Of a stretch of DNA of 64,000 nt, positions 54,839-63,683 are shown in pieces. Positions within the stretch are counted from its first letter, which is position 1. Each line of letters starts with the position of its first letter. Both the position numbers and the translations under genes were made by a program. A model generated the notes under the pieces. The model was not told where the DNA came from, did not search any database, and worked only from the letters and a program-made list of their open reading frames with translations. Origin of the DNA: Streptomyces olivaceoviridis (GTDB lineage: Bacteria > Actinomycetota > Actinomycetes > Streptomycetales > Streptomycetaceae); contig NZ_BMUI01000020.1 in the NCBI RefSeq assembly GCF_014650115.1, positions 114,132 through 178,131 on the forward strand, read 5' to 3'.

Positions 54839-55106
54839 TTGTGTTCGGAGTTGTGGGGGATCGCACAGCCAGGTGTCGGTGTGTGCGGGCTCGTCTGTGA
54901 ACTAAGTCACGGGCAGGGTCCGGGGTCTGAGTGCCGGGCCTCCGCTCTTCCCCTGGAACACTCCCCGGACATCCCGCCGAGAGCGTCATGTCCATGCTGT
55001 TAGCCTGCTCCGCACGCGTGCGTGGGGGGAGCGGCCGGGGGGCCGGAGGGGATGCCAGAGCGTTGCCGTACCTCCGCCCATGCCACCCCTGCTCCCTGGA
55101 GGAACG
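54839..55106. other. Spacer before the secreted FG-GAP gene
   Basis: No supported gene. A GGAGGAACG ribosome site lies at its end. A possible -10 TAGCCT near 55003 is unsupported by a -35. Confidence 0.35.
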
Positions 55107-58100
55107 GTGGCCCGACCCGGTACGCACCGGCACAGACCCCAGCCCGCATCACACCCGGCACGACGCACCGCGGCCGTCCTCGCGGCGGCGCTCGGCCTCG
55201 CCCTGCCCCTCGCGCACACGCCCGCGACGGCCGCGACGCCCGCGACGGCCGCGCCCACGGTCGTCGCGGGAGAACTCGTCCTGCCCGCCGCCGCGCGGGC
55301 CGTCCCCCGGTTCACCTGGATCCTCAACGCCGGGACCAGCGGCTTCCTGTGGGTGCAGGAGGGCGACGACCGGTTCCTGTGGACGGACTACGCCACCGGC
55401 GCCACCACCGCGCTGGACCAGCGCATGCCGGTCCCGCTCCACTACGACATCGACAACGGCTCCTACCGCGGGGACGTCTCCTTCGAACCCGGCCACTACG
55501 GGGACGGGTCGGACACCGTCGCCCTCTACTCGGAGGAGGACGCGCAGGTCACGCTCGTGCGGGGCGCGGGAACGCCGGGCACCGGCAGCGCGGTGGTGCC
55601 GGTGCCCGAGGGCCACACGTACGAGGGCACGTTCGGCGACACCGTGCTCACCAGCACGAGCGACCTCGCCGCGAACCCGGACGCCTACCAGCTCCTGAGG
55701 GCCGACGACGGCGAGGTCCGCCGGACGCCGGTGACGGGGCTGCCCGGCGGTGCCCACGGCATCCGCGTCGAGGACGGTGACGCACGGTCCGTCATCCTGC
55801 GCTACCAGACGGAGGACGGCAGCCACTGGAGCATCGTCGACCTCGCCACCGGCGTGGCGGAGGCGCTGCCCGACCGGCCCGATCCGCAGGAGGCATGGGA
55901 GGTGACCGGCTTCCGGCTGAGCCCCGGCTCGGTGCTGCGACTGCGCACCGGACGCGGCAAGGCGGACCTGCTCGACCGGGCCGACCCGGCCGCCGCACCC
56001 CGCACCCTGGAGACGAGTTCGCTGACGTACCAGGCCACCTACGGCGTCGTCGGCTCTGCACTGCTGGGCGTCGAGCCGATGTCGCCGGGCGACGACCAGT
56101 ACCGGGGCCAGCCCCTGTTCGCCCTTACGGCCGACGGCTCGGACACCGCCCTGACCAAGGTCATGGATCCGGCCGCCCATCAGCTCGTCCAGGCCCCGGA
56201 CGGCTCCGTCCTGGTGGCGGGCGCCGCGGCGTACGTCGACCGGGGCGACCTCGACTGGGGCGTGTACCGGGTCGCCCAGGGCGCCGACGGCTCGGTCACC
56301 CGCAGCCGCCTGACCGCCGTACAGCCGATGCCCGCGCAGGTCCACGGACTCTCCCTCGGCAGCGGCATCCTCACCACGGCCGACAACAGCACGCTCTACC
56401 AGCCGCACACGATCCTCGGCGCCTACCGCAGCACCTGGCTCACCACGAGCGGCACCCCGAGCCCCGCGCGGACCACCGTGGACGGCCTGGTCAGCGGCTG
56501 GGACGGCTTCTGCGACGAGACCACGCCCCGCTGCATCCGGATGTTCGCCGACGGCACCGGCCGCCACGGCCGCCGCGACTCCACCGAGTCCGGCCTGACC
56601 ATGCTGCGCGCCAACGGCGCCGCCGACTGGGGCCCGACCCTCGACACCGGCGACGACTCCCCGGAGCTCACGGACCTCTCCGGGCGGTACGCCGTCGTCG
56701 AGGGCGCCTCCTCCGGCAAGCAGTACATCGGGGAGTTCGCCACCGCCGGGGCGGGCAAGGTCCTGCTCAAGCGGGACCGGGTCGCCGCGGCCGTGTGGGG
56801 GAACACCCTGTGGAGCGGCGCGGCGAGCGGCGGGAAGGTCACGGCCACCCGGCTCCCCGCGGGAACCGCCGTCGAGTCCTTCACCACCCGCGGCGGCTGC
56901 ACCCCGTCCGACCTCCAGGCCGTGGGCCGCTTCGTCTACTGGGTCTGCCGGGACGCCTGGGGCGACGTACACGGCGCGGGCCTGTACGACCGCACGACCA
57001 AGCGCACCTCCACCGCCCCGGACAGCCGGGTCCTGCTCGGGGACGGATACCTGGTCGAGCGGGTTTCCGGCACCCAGTCGGACAGCGGGCTGAGGCTGCT
57101 CGACCTGCACAACGGGCTGCCGGCCGACGGCAGTCACACCGACCTGCCGAGCCGCGAGCTGGCCGACTGGACCGACCTCGGCCAGGAGAACACCGGGGCC
57201 GGGACCAGCTGGACCGTGGACCGCTTCGGCGGCGGCGTCGCCTACGCCGACCGCGACCAGCGCGTGCACGTCGTACCGGCCGGCGTCCCGGCGTCCCCCC
57301 TCACGGCCGTCGACGCCACGGTCACCGCGGGCTCCGCGAACTGGTCCGGCACCTGGTGGCTGTCCAAGCCCGCCGCCGACTGGAAGGTGACCGTCCGCCG
57401 GAAGACGTCCGGCGCCACCGTCCGTACGCTCTCCGGCGGCACGGCCCGGGGCCTGCTGACGGCCGCCTGGGACGGCAGGGACACCGCGGGCCGCCTGGTC
57501 ACCAACGGCGCCTACGCCTGGACCCTCACCGCCCGGCCCGCCGACGGCCAGGGCGCCGCGCTCACCCTCTCCGGCGACGTCAAGGTGACCGCCGGAACGG
57601 CGGCACCGCGCGACTACGCCGGCAACGACGGGGTCGGTGACGTCCTCACCCTCAGCTCCTCCGGCACCCTCACCGTCCGGCGCGGCACCGGTACGGGCAC
57701 GCTGGGCGGCACGGTCTCCGGCTCCGGCTGGCCGGCCACCGCCCGGATCGTGCCGTTCGGCGACCTGGACGGCGACCACTGCAACGACGTGCTGGTCCGC
57801 ACCGGCGGCGCCCTGCGGGCCTACCGCCCGGCCTGCGGCAAGGCCCCGACGCCCGCCACGCCGTACACCTCGCTCGGCACCTCCGGCTGGAACGCGTACG
57901 ACGTCCTGACCTCACCCGGCGACGTCGACGGCGACGGCCGGCCCGACCTGATCGGCCGCCAGTCCTCGACCGGGGACGTCTACCTCTTCAAGGGCGCGGC
58001 GAACGGCAGGCTCTCCGCCCGCACGAAGATCGCCTCCCGCTGGACCGGCTACAAGAAGATCGTCGGCGCCGGTGACCTCACCGGCGACGGCCGCGGCGAC

Positions 58101-58376
58101 CTCCTCGTCCAGGACAAGTCCGACGAGCTGTGGCGGTACGAGGCCACCACCACGGGCACGGGCGGCTTCAAGGCCCGCGTCAAGGTGTTCGCCGACTGGG
58201 GCGCCTCCTACAACGCGGTCGTCGGCGCGGGCGACTTCACCGGCGACGGCCGCGCGGACCTCGTGGCCCGTGACACCGCGGGCACCGTGTGGCGCTACAA
58301 CGGCTACGGCAAGGGCTCGTTCGGGGGCCGCGTGAAGATCGCCACCGGGTGGAAGGGGTACAAGGCCGTCATGTGA
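55107..58376 (+). CDS. Large secreted protein with FlgD-like and FG-GAP/VCBS repeats
   Basis: A 1089-residue exported protein. The signal peptide is Arg-rich, then AAVLAAALGLALPLAHTPAT. About 700 residues of beta-rich sequence follow, probably a propeller-type region. A FlgD-like Ig domain comes next (about 740-830, WDGRDTAGRLVTNGAYAWTL). Last are at least four FG-GAP/VCBS calcium-binding repeats (GDLDGDHCND, GDVDGDGRPD, GDLTGDGRGD, GDFTGDGRAD). The GTG at 55107 is preferred over the ATG at 55080 because GGAGG lies 4-8 bases upstream. The role is unknown; such repeats bind Ca2+ and often act in adhesion or glycan binding. Monocistronic. Confidence 0.87.
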   Translation: MARPGTHRHRPQPASHPARRTAAVLAAALGLALPLAHTPATAATPATAAPTVVAGELVLPAAARAVPRFTWILNAGTSGFLWVQEGDDRFLWTDYATGATTALDQRMPVPLHYDIDNGSYRGDVSFEPGHYGDGSDTVALYSEEDAQVTLVRGAGTPGTGSAVVPVPEGHTYEGTFGDTVLTSTSDLAANPDAYQLLRADDGEVRRTPVTGLPGGAHGIRVEDGDARSVILRYQTEDGSHWSIVDLATGVAEALPDRPDPQEAWEVTGFRLSPGSVLRLRTGRGKADLLDRADPAAAPRTLETSSLTYQATYGVVGSALLGVEPMSPGDDQYRGQPLFALTADGSDTALTKVMDPAAHQLVQAPDGSVLVAGAAAYVDRGDLDWGVYRVAQGADGSVTRSRLTAVQPMPAQVHGLSLGSGILTTADNSTLYQPHTILGAYRSTWLTTSGTPSPARTTVDGLVSGWDGFCDETTPRCIRMFADGTGRHGRRDSTESGLTMLRANGAADWGPTLDTGDDSPELTDLSGRYAVVEGASSGKQYIGEFATAGAGKVLLKRDRVAAAVWGNTLWSGAASGGKVTATRLPAGTAVESFTTRGGCTPSDLQAVGRFVYWVCRDAWGDVHGAGLYDRTTKRTSTAPDSRVLLGDGYLVERVSGTQSDSGLRLLDLHNGLPADGSHTDLPSRELADWTDLGQENTGAGTSWTVDRFGGGVAYADRDQRVHVVPAGVPASPLTAVDATVTAGSANWSGTWWLSKPAADWKVTVRRKTSGATVRTLSGGTARGLLTAAWDGRDTAGRLVTNGAYAWTLTARPADGQGAALTLSGDVKVTAGTAAPRDYAGNDGVGDVLTLSSSGTLTVRRGTGTGTLGGTVSGSGWPATARIVPFGDLDGDHCNDVLVRTGGALRAYRPACGKAPTPATPYTSLGTSGWNAYDVLTSPGDVDGDGRPDLIGRQSSTGDVYLFKGAANGRLSARTKIASRWTGYKKIVGAGDLTGDGRGDLLVQDKSDELWRYEATTTGTGGFKARVKVFADWGASYNAVVGAGDFTGDGRADLVARDTAGTVWRYNGYGKGSFGGRVKIATGWKGYKAVM

Positions 58377-58607
58377 CGGCAGACGTGACGTCAGCTACGG
58401 GGCCTGCGCTGGACTTGGCGCGGGGCCGCGTGCCAAGATCCGCCTCGGTCACGAAGCCGATCGCGCCCCTGGACGAGCGTCGGCTGGCAACCTCGCTCAC
58501 CGCGCAAGGTGCCCTCCAGGGAAGACCGGGCCCCCACGGTCCCGTGGGGGTAAGCGCGGATCTCCCTGCCCGGCGGGTAAGGGGGTCCCTCTCGGACGGA
58601 GACCCTC

Positions 58608-59108
58608 ATGACCGCAGGCATCCCGATCACGGGCACGCCCCAGTGGGCCCTCTACCAGCAGGCCGTCGTGGACGTGGAGTTGCCCGGAGGACCGGTCCGC
58701 ATCACCCCGGCACCGCCCGGGGTGGTGGTGGGCCGGTTCCCCGTCCCGCACGGGGAGACCATCCACGTGGTCACGGCCCACAACCCCCGGGGCACCCGCG
58801 CCTCCCGGCAGCACAACGACCGCGCGCATCAGCGACTGCTCGGCCTGCTGCGCCGGCGGGGACTTCCGTGGTGGCCCGCTGTCGGCGGTGACGCGGACGG
58901 CCGGCACACCGAGGAGAGCGCGGCGGTCGTCGGCCTGAGCGACGACGAAGCGCGCGCGCTGGGACGGGAGTTCGGGCAGGACGCGGTGTTCGCCTGGACG
59001 GCGCCGGCATGGAGGCTGCTCACCTGCTTCGGCGCCGAAGAGGCACTGACACTCGGGTGGCGGGCTACAGAGGGACCTTCAGAGCCTTCAGGGTCTTCAA
59101 GGCCCTGA
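58608..59108 (+). CDS. DUF3293 family protein
   Basis: A 166-residue protein with the DUF3293 pattern: VVTAHNPRGTRAS near residue 55, the RRGLPWWPAVGGDA region, E-S in TEESAAVVG, and the C-terminal LGREFGQDAVFAWTAPAWRL. The function is unknown. The ATG at 58608 has GGAG upstream. The last codons (GPSEPSGSSRP) and the stop lie inside the first units of an 18-base tandem repeat, so the tail seems to have been reshaped by the repeat. Confidence 0.82.
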   Translation: MTAGIPITGTPQWALYQQAVVDVELPGGPVRITPAPPGVVVGRFPVPHGETIHVVTAHNPRGTRASRQHNDRAHQRLLGLLRRRGLPWWPAVGGDADGRHTEESAAVVGLSDDEARALGREFGQDAVFAWTAPAWRLLTCFGAEEALTLGWRATEGPSEPSGSSRP

Positions 59109-59179
59109 GGGTCTTCAAGGCCCTGAGGGTCTTCAGGGCCTTGGGGGTCTTCAGGGCCTTGGGGGTCTTCAGGGCCTTC
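59090..59179. repeat. Five 18-base tandem repeats
   Basis: Units at 59090-59107, 59108-59125, 59126-59143, 59144-59161 and 59162-59179, consensus AGGGTCTTCAGGGCCTTG with progressive changes from unit 1 to 5. The array starts within the DUF3293 stop region and continues downstream. Confidence 0.95.
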
Positions 59180-59309
59180 GCCCGAGGGCGCGCGGAGTTT
59201 TCCCCAGGGTACTGACGGTTTTCGGCCACCGGCTGTACGGTCTCCCCGAGTTGATGTTCGTACCGTCGCCTGTTCGAAGGCGGCGGGCCGTGCGGGGAAG
59301 GCGGTCGCG

Positions 59310-60740
59310 GTGACCGGAACCGATGTGGGAGCGACGGACGCGGCGGACCGGGGCGCGCGCCGCCTGCCCCGGGTGCGCGGGTTCGCCACCTGGCCGCCGC
59401 AGGGCTCGCCGAAGGAGGAGGGCAAGGCGCTCCGGGCGGGTGTGCCGCGCTCCGCCCACCGCACGCTGGAGCCGGACGCCGCCCGCCCCGACGCGGTGAG
59501 CGCGGTGGCCGAGTCCAACGTCGGCCGCATCGCCGAACTGACCCCGCTGCGCGTGGGCCGGATGGCGGCCACCCCCTTCGCCTTCCTGCGCGGCTCCGCC
59601 GCACTCATGGCGTACGACCTCGCGCGCACCCCCACCACCAGGATCGGCACCCAGATCTGCGGTGACGCCCACGCGGCCAACTTCGGGCTGTACGGCGACG
59701 CCCGCGGCGACCTCGTCATCGACCTCAACGACTTCGACGAGACCGCGCACGGCCCCTGGGAGTGGGACCTCAAGCGGCTCGTGGCCTCGCTGGTGCTCGC
59801 CGGCCGCGAGGCGGGCGCCGACGAGGACACCTGCCGCGCCGCGGCCCAGGACGCGGCCGGCGCCTACCGCCGTACCATGCGGCTGCTCGCCAAGCTGCCC
59901 GCGCTCGACGCCTGGAACGCCATCGCGGACGAGGAACTGGTCTCCCACACCGACGCCCACGACCTGCTCGGCACGCTCCAGCGGGTCTCGGAGAAGGCCC
60001 GGGCCAACACCAGCGGGCGGTTCGCCGCGAAGTCGACCGAGTCGGTGCCGGACGGCGGACGCCGGTTCGTGCCCGCGCCGCCGGTGCTGCGCCGCGTACC
60101 GGACGCGGAGGCCGCCGCGGTCGCCGCGTCCCTGGAGTCGTACGTCGACACCCTCGGCGAGGACCGCCACCCGCTGCTCGCCCGGCACGCCGTGCACGAC
60201 GTCGCCTTCCGAGTGGTCGGCACCGGCAGCGTCGGCACCCGGTCCTACGTCGTCCTGCTCCTCGACCACCGGGGCGAGCCCCTGGTCCTCCAGGTGAAGG
60301 AGGCCCGTCCCTCCGCGCTCGTCCCGCACCTGGTCACGGCCGGTTTCGAGGCGCCCGCGGTGCCGCACGAGGGGCGCCGCGTGGTCCTCGGGCAGAAGCG
60401 GATGCAGGTCGTCAGCGACACCTTGCTGGGCTGGACCACCGTCGAGGGGCGCCCGTACCAGGTGCGGCAGTTCCGCAACCGCAAGGGCAGCGTCGACCCG
60501 GCCGCCCTCGCCGCCGACCAGATCGACGACTACGGCCGCATGACCGGCGCCCTGCTGGCCCGCGCCCACTCCCACAGCGCCGACCCCCGGCTGATCGCCG
60601 GCTACTGCGGCAAGAAGGAGGAACTGGACGAGGCGATGGCCGCGTTCGCCGTCGCCTACGCCGACCGCACGGAGGCGGACCACGCCGAGCTGGTCGCGGG
60701 GATCAGGGCGGGGCGGATCGAGGCGGAGCTGGGGGTCTGA
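59310..60740 (+). CDS. DUF2252 family protein
   Basis: A 476-residue protein with the DUF2252 kinase-like pattern: the N-terminal FLRGSAALMAYDLA, then GDAHAANFGLYGD and LNDFDETAHGPWEWDLKRLV (acidic cluster resembling the active site of aminoglycoside-phosphotransferase folds), and a C-terminal YCGKKEELDEAMAAFAVAYA. The biochemical role is unproven. GTG at 59310 follows GGGGAAGG at a longer than usual distance. A G-rich repeat follows the stop. Confidence 0.88.
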   Translation: MTGTDVGATDAADRGARRLPRVRGFATWPPQGSPKEEGKALRAGVPRSAHRTLEPDAARPDAVSAVAESNVGRIAELTPLRVGRMAATPFAFLRGSAALMAYDLARTPTTRIGTQICGDAHAANFGLYGDARGDLVIDLNDFDETAHGPWEWDLKRLVASLVLAGREAGADEDTCRAAAQDAAGAYRRTMRLLAKLPALDAWNAIADEELVSHTDAHDLLGTLQRVSEKARANTSGRFAAKSTESVPDGGRRFVPAPPVLRRVPDAEAAAVAASLESYVDTLGEDRHPLLARHAVHDVAFRVVGTGSVGTRSYVVLLLDHRGEPLVLQVKEARPSALVPHLVTAGFEAPAVPHEGRRVVLGQKRMQVVSDTLLGWTTVEGRPYQVRQFRNRKGSVDPAALAADQIDDYGRMTGALLARAHSHSADPRLIAGYCGKKEELDEAMAAFAVAYADRTEADHAELVAGIRAGRIEAELGV

Positions 60741-60772
60741 GGGGGCTCCGGGGGGGCGAGGGGCGGTTGTGA

Positions 60773-60812
60773 GGGTTCCCCTGGGGGCTGGGGGCTGGGG
60801 GCTGGGGTGCGG
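60773..60812. repeat. G-rich 7-base repeats (CTGGGGG)
   Basis: Three consecutive CTGGGGG units and a fourth CTGGGG in the spacer after the DUF2252 gene; four runs of G on the plus strand could fold into a G-quadruplex. Confidence 0.8.
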
Positions 60813-60986
60813 CTGTGAGGGGGCCCTTCCCGGGGACCGGGGGTGCGGGTTCCCGGGTGGGGGTGGGACGGTTTGCGGGGGGTTCGCCGGGGTCCGAGGG
60901 GTGGTGCCCCGGAGGCCGAGGGGTGGTGTGCCGGGAGCGTGGGAACCGCGCCCGGACCGAGCCGGGGCAACGGCTACGCTGGGCGG

Positions 60987-61799
60987 GTGACAACCCCGGA
61001 AGCCGGCCAGTCCCAGGCCCCCCGCCCCGAGGAACGGCTGGAACAGGCCGTACGGGCCGCCGAGCAGGCGTTGATCGAGTACGAGATCGCCGTGGAGACC
61101 TTCCGCGTCGAGGTCGAGAACTTCGCCCGCCTCCACGAACAGCGACTCGGCCCGCTCTACACCCGCATCGAGGAGCTGGACGCGGAGATCGCCGAGGCGA
61201 AGGCCGCCCGCACCGGCGACCCCGAGGACATCCGCCGCGCCGCTGAGGCCCGTGCCCAGGTGACGCCGATCCCGGGTGTGGAGGAGCTGCTGCACGGCTG
61301 GATGGACGGTGACGGCCTGTTCCCGGAGGCCGTCGCCATGCTCACCGACCAGCCGGTACGCCCCCCGCAGCGGGTGCGGCCCAGCGAGGAGGCCCGCAAG
61401 CTCTACCGCGAGCTGGCCCGCAAGGCGCACCCCGACCTGGCCCAGGAGGAAGCGGAGCGGAAGCGGCGCGAGGAGTTCCTCGGCCGGGTCAACGCCGCCT
61501 ATGCCCGTGGCGACGAGGCCCTGCTCAGGGAGCTGGCCGAGGAGTGGGCCGCCGGACCGGTACCGCCGGAGCGCCGCCCCAGCCCCGCCGAGGAGCTGTA
61601 CGCCCGCCTCGAATGGCTCGCCCAGCGCAAGGAACTGCTCACCCTCGTCGCCCGCGAACTGGAGGACGGCGCGATCGCCGGCATGCTCCGCCTCGCGCCG
61701 GACGACCCCGACGGACTGCTCGACGAGATCGCCGGCCGGCTGCGCGCCGACATCACCCAGCGGGAGGCGGAACTGGCCGCCCTGCTGGGGCAGGACTGA
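60987..61799 (+). CDS. J-domain protein with coiled coil
   Basis: A 270-residue soluble protein. A long helix predicted as a coiled coil (residues about 15-85, ERLEQAVRAAEQALIEYEIA) precedes a J-like segment (about 130-175, ARKLYRELARKAHPDLAQEE) that retains the HPD tripeptide of DnaJ proteins. A helical C-terminus follows. It may stimulate an Hsp70; no dnaK is adjacent. The GTG at 60987 has no ribosome site; TACGCT (60974-60979) 7 bases upstream looks like a -10 element, so the mRNA may be leaderless. Confidence 0.8.
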   Translation: MTTPEAGQSQAPRPEERLEQAVRAAEQALIEYEIAVETFRVEVENFARLHEQRLGPLYTRIEELDAEIAEAKAARTGDPEDIRRAAEARAQVTPIPGVEELLHGWMDGDGLFPEAVAMLTDQPVRPPQRVRPSEEARKLYRELARKAHPDLAQEEAERKRREEFLGRVNAAYARGDEALLRELAEEWAAGPVPPERRPSPAEELYARLEWLAQRKELLTLVARELEDGAIAGMLRLAPDDPDGLLDEIAGRLRADITQREAELAALLGQD

Positions 61800-61830
61800 C
61801 CCGCCCCTCGCTTCGGGTAGCGTCGGAGCC

Positions 61831-62178
61831 ATGAATTTCGGAGCTGGTGTGCCCACGGTCCAGGTCGCGGACCTCAAGGACGGCGACTTCCTGCTGGACG
61901 TCCGCGAGGACGACGAGTGGCAGGCGGGCCACGCCGGGGGAGCCCTGCACATTCCCCTCAGCGAGTTCGTGGCCCGCTACGGCGAGCTGACCGAGGCCGC
62001 CCCGCAGGACGGACGCGTCCACGTCATCTGCCGCTCGGGCGCCCGCTCCGCCCAGGTCACCATGTACCTGGTCCAGCAGGGCGTCGACGCGGTGAACGTC
62101 GACGGCGGCATGCAGCACTGGCAGGCGGCCGGCCGCCCCGTCATCACCGACGACGGCAAGCCGGGCTTCGTCCTGTAG
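61831..62178 (+). CDS. Rhodanese-domain protein
   Basis: A 115-residue single-domain rhodanese with LLDVREDDEWQAGHAGGALH and the active-site loop VICRSGARSA, in which the Cys would carry persulfide sulfur. The length equals one domain. ATG at 61831. As with the upstream gene, a -10-like TAGCGT lies about 8 bases before the start and no ribosome site is seen, suggesting a leaderless mRNA. Followed by simple repeats. Confidence 0.93.
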   Translation: MNFGAGVPTVQVADLKDGDFLLDVREDDEWQAGHAGGALHIPLSEFVARYGELTEAAPQDGRVHVICRSGARSAQVTMYLVQQGVDAVNVDGGMQHWQAAGRPVITDDGKPGFVL

Positions 62179-62190
62179 CCCCGGGCCTCC

Positions 62191-62266
62191 CGGTCCCCGG
62201 TCCCCGGCCCCCGGTCCCCGGTCCCCGGCCCCCGGTCCCCGGTCCCCGGTCCCCGGTCCCCGGCCC
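62191..62266. repeat. GGTCCCC/GGCCCCC 7-base repeats
   Basis: About ten consecutive 7-base units of GGTCCCC, some GGCCCCC, starting 13 bases after the rhodanese stop. Non-coding and pure GC except for the single T. Confidence 0.9.
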
Positions 62267-62320
62267 TGGATGCCCGGCCTCTGGGCCCCCCGGGTCCTGG
62301 CGCCTGATGCCCGGCCTCCC

Positions 62321-62350
62321 GGGCGCCGGTCAGCCGGGCGCCGGTCAGCC
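62321..62350. repeat. Direct repeat of 15 bases
   Basis: GGGCGCCGGTCAGCC twice in tandem, the second copy running into the stop codon of the acyl-CoA dehydrogenase gene (62345). Confidence 0.85.
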
Positions 62351-63487
62351 GAGGGGATGGGTGGCCAGCAGGTCGCCCAGCCCCTCCTCGTACGCCGCCG
62401 CCGGGCCGAGCGAGAGCTCCAGGTGCTTGGCCCAGGCGTGATAGCGGTGCAGCGGGTAGTCGGTGTCCGCGCCGAACCCGCCGTGCAGGTGCTGGGCCGT
62501 CTGGACCACCCGCCGTACTCCCTCCGCCGCCCAGATCTTCGCCACGGCGACGTCCCCGGCGACGGGCAGCGCCCCCGGCGCCCCCGAGGCGATCCGCCAC
62601 GCGGCCTGCCACAGGGTGGCCTCCATGGCACGCAGATCGATGTACCGGTCCGCGGCCTGCACGGCCACCGCCTGGAAGGTCGCGATCGGATACCCGAACT
62701 GCTCCCGCTTGCCGGTGTACTCACCGGTCATCCGCAGCACCCGTTCGCCCAGCCCGAGCGCCAGCGCGCAGGTGCCCGTGACCAGCAGACCGCGCAGCCA
62801 CTCCCAGGCGCCGTCGGCCTCGATCACCTCACCGGGCCCGACCCGCACGGACCGCAGCCGCAGCTCGGCCAGCCGCTCACCGCTGGTGGAGACCTGCTCG
62901 GCGAGTACCAGCCCGTCCGAATCGCGCGGCACCAGCGCCAGCACGGCCCCCTCGCCGGCCGTGCCCTCGACGTGCGCCGGTACGACGACCAGGTCCGCGT
63001 CGAACGCCCACGGCACCGCCGTCTGCACCCCCTCCAGCAGCCAGGTCCGCCCCTCCCGCCGTGCGGTGACGGCCAGTTCGGCCGGGTCGTGGCCGGTACG
63101 GCCCTGTGCCGCGACGGTCAGCACCAGCTCGCCCCGGCCCGCCCGGACCAGCAGCCGGTCCGCGAGCTCCGGGCTGCCGTAGGCCTGCACGGCCGCCGCG
63201 GCGGCGCAGTGCTCCAGCAGCGGCACCCGGGCCAGTACCCGGCCGGCCTCGCGCAGCACCAGGCACAGCGCGATGGCGTCCAGGCCCGCCCCGCCGTGCG
63301 CCTCGGCCAGCAGCAGGCTCAGCAGGTCCGCGTCGGCGAGCCGGGACCACAGCGCCCGGTCGAAGCCCTCGGCGACGGCGCCGGTGGTGAGCGCCGGACT
63401 GGGTACCGCGTCCGGCGCGACCCCGGCGAACACCCCGCGGGCCGCCTCGGCCGCCGCCTGCTGCTCCTCGCTGAAGGTGAAGTCCAC
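62345..63487 (-). CDS. Acyl-CoA dehydrogenase
   Basis: A 380-residue flavoenzyme of the acyl-CoA dehydrogenase family (MDFTFSEEQQAAAEAARGVF; LALGLGERVLRMTGEYTGKR; REQFGYPIATFQAVAVQAAD; AQHLHGGFGADTDYPLHRYH). It introduces an alpha-beta double bond in an acyl-CoA using FAD; the substrate is unknown and may be a steroid or branched acyl chain. The GTG at 63487 has AGGAGG upstream. A TetR-like palindrome lies about 140 bases upstream. The PaaE-like gene lies further upstream on the same strand. Confidence 0.92.
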   Translation of the reverse strand: MDFTFSEEQQAAAEAARGVFAGVAPDAVPSPALTTGAVAEGFDRALWSRLADADLLSLLLAEAHGGAGLDAIALCLVLREAGRVLARVPLLEHCAAAAAVQAYGSPELADRLLVRAGRGELVLTVAAQGRTGHDPAELAVTARREGRTWLLEGVQTAVPWAFDADLVVVPAHVEGTAGEGAVLALVPRDSDGLVLAEQVSTSGERLAELRLRSVRVGPGEVIEADGAWEWLRGLLVTGTCALALGLGERVLRMTGEYTGKREQFGYPIATFQAVAVQAADRYIDLRAMEATLWQAAWRIASGAPGALPVAGDVAVAKIWAAEGVRRVVQTAQHLHGGFGADTDYPLHRYHAWAKHLELSLGPAAAYEEGLGDLLATHPLG

Positions 63488-63552
63488 GGCCTGTCCTCCT
63501 GGCGGGTCCGGTGATCCGGTGATCCGGTCATCAGGTCGTCCGATCGTCCGGC

Positions 63553-63608
63553 GGTGTGCCGGTGTGCCGGTGTGCCGGTGTGCCGGTCTGGCGGTCCGGC
63601 GGTCTGGC
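63553..63608. repeat. Seven 8-base tandem repeats
   Basis: GGTGTGCC four times (63553-63584), then GGTCTGGC, GGTCCGGC and GGTCTGGC. Located between the acyl-CoA dehydrogenase start and its operator-like site. Confidence 0.9.
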
Positions 63609-63628
63609 GTGCCGACGGTCAGGCGATC

Positions 63629-63641
63629 TGACGGTCCGTCA
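63629..63641. promoter_or_regulatory. TetR-type operator-like palindrome near the acyl-CoA dehydrogenase
   Basis: TGACG-GTC-CGTCA, perfect half-sites. On the minus strand it overlaps TTGACG (a -35-like hexamer) reading towards the acyl-CoA dehydrogenase. Same motif as at 31256-31268. Confidence 0.5.
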
Positions 63642-63683
63642 AGATAGAACAGGTTTCAGGAGAAGGGAACGGTCCCGCGGGTC

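Noticed and set aside
59090..59179. Possible CRISPR array
   Set aside because: Repeats are contiguous with no spacers and there are no cas genes.
59009..59215. Small open frame encoding VFKALR-type hexapeptide repeats
   Set aside because: It is a by-product of the 18-base tandem array in a frame that overlaps the DUF3293 gene; no ribosome site was seen.
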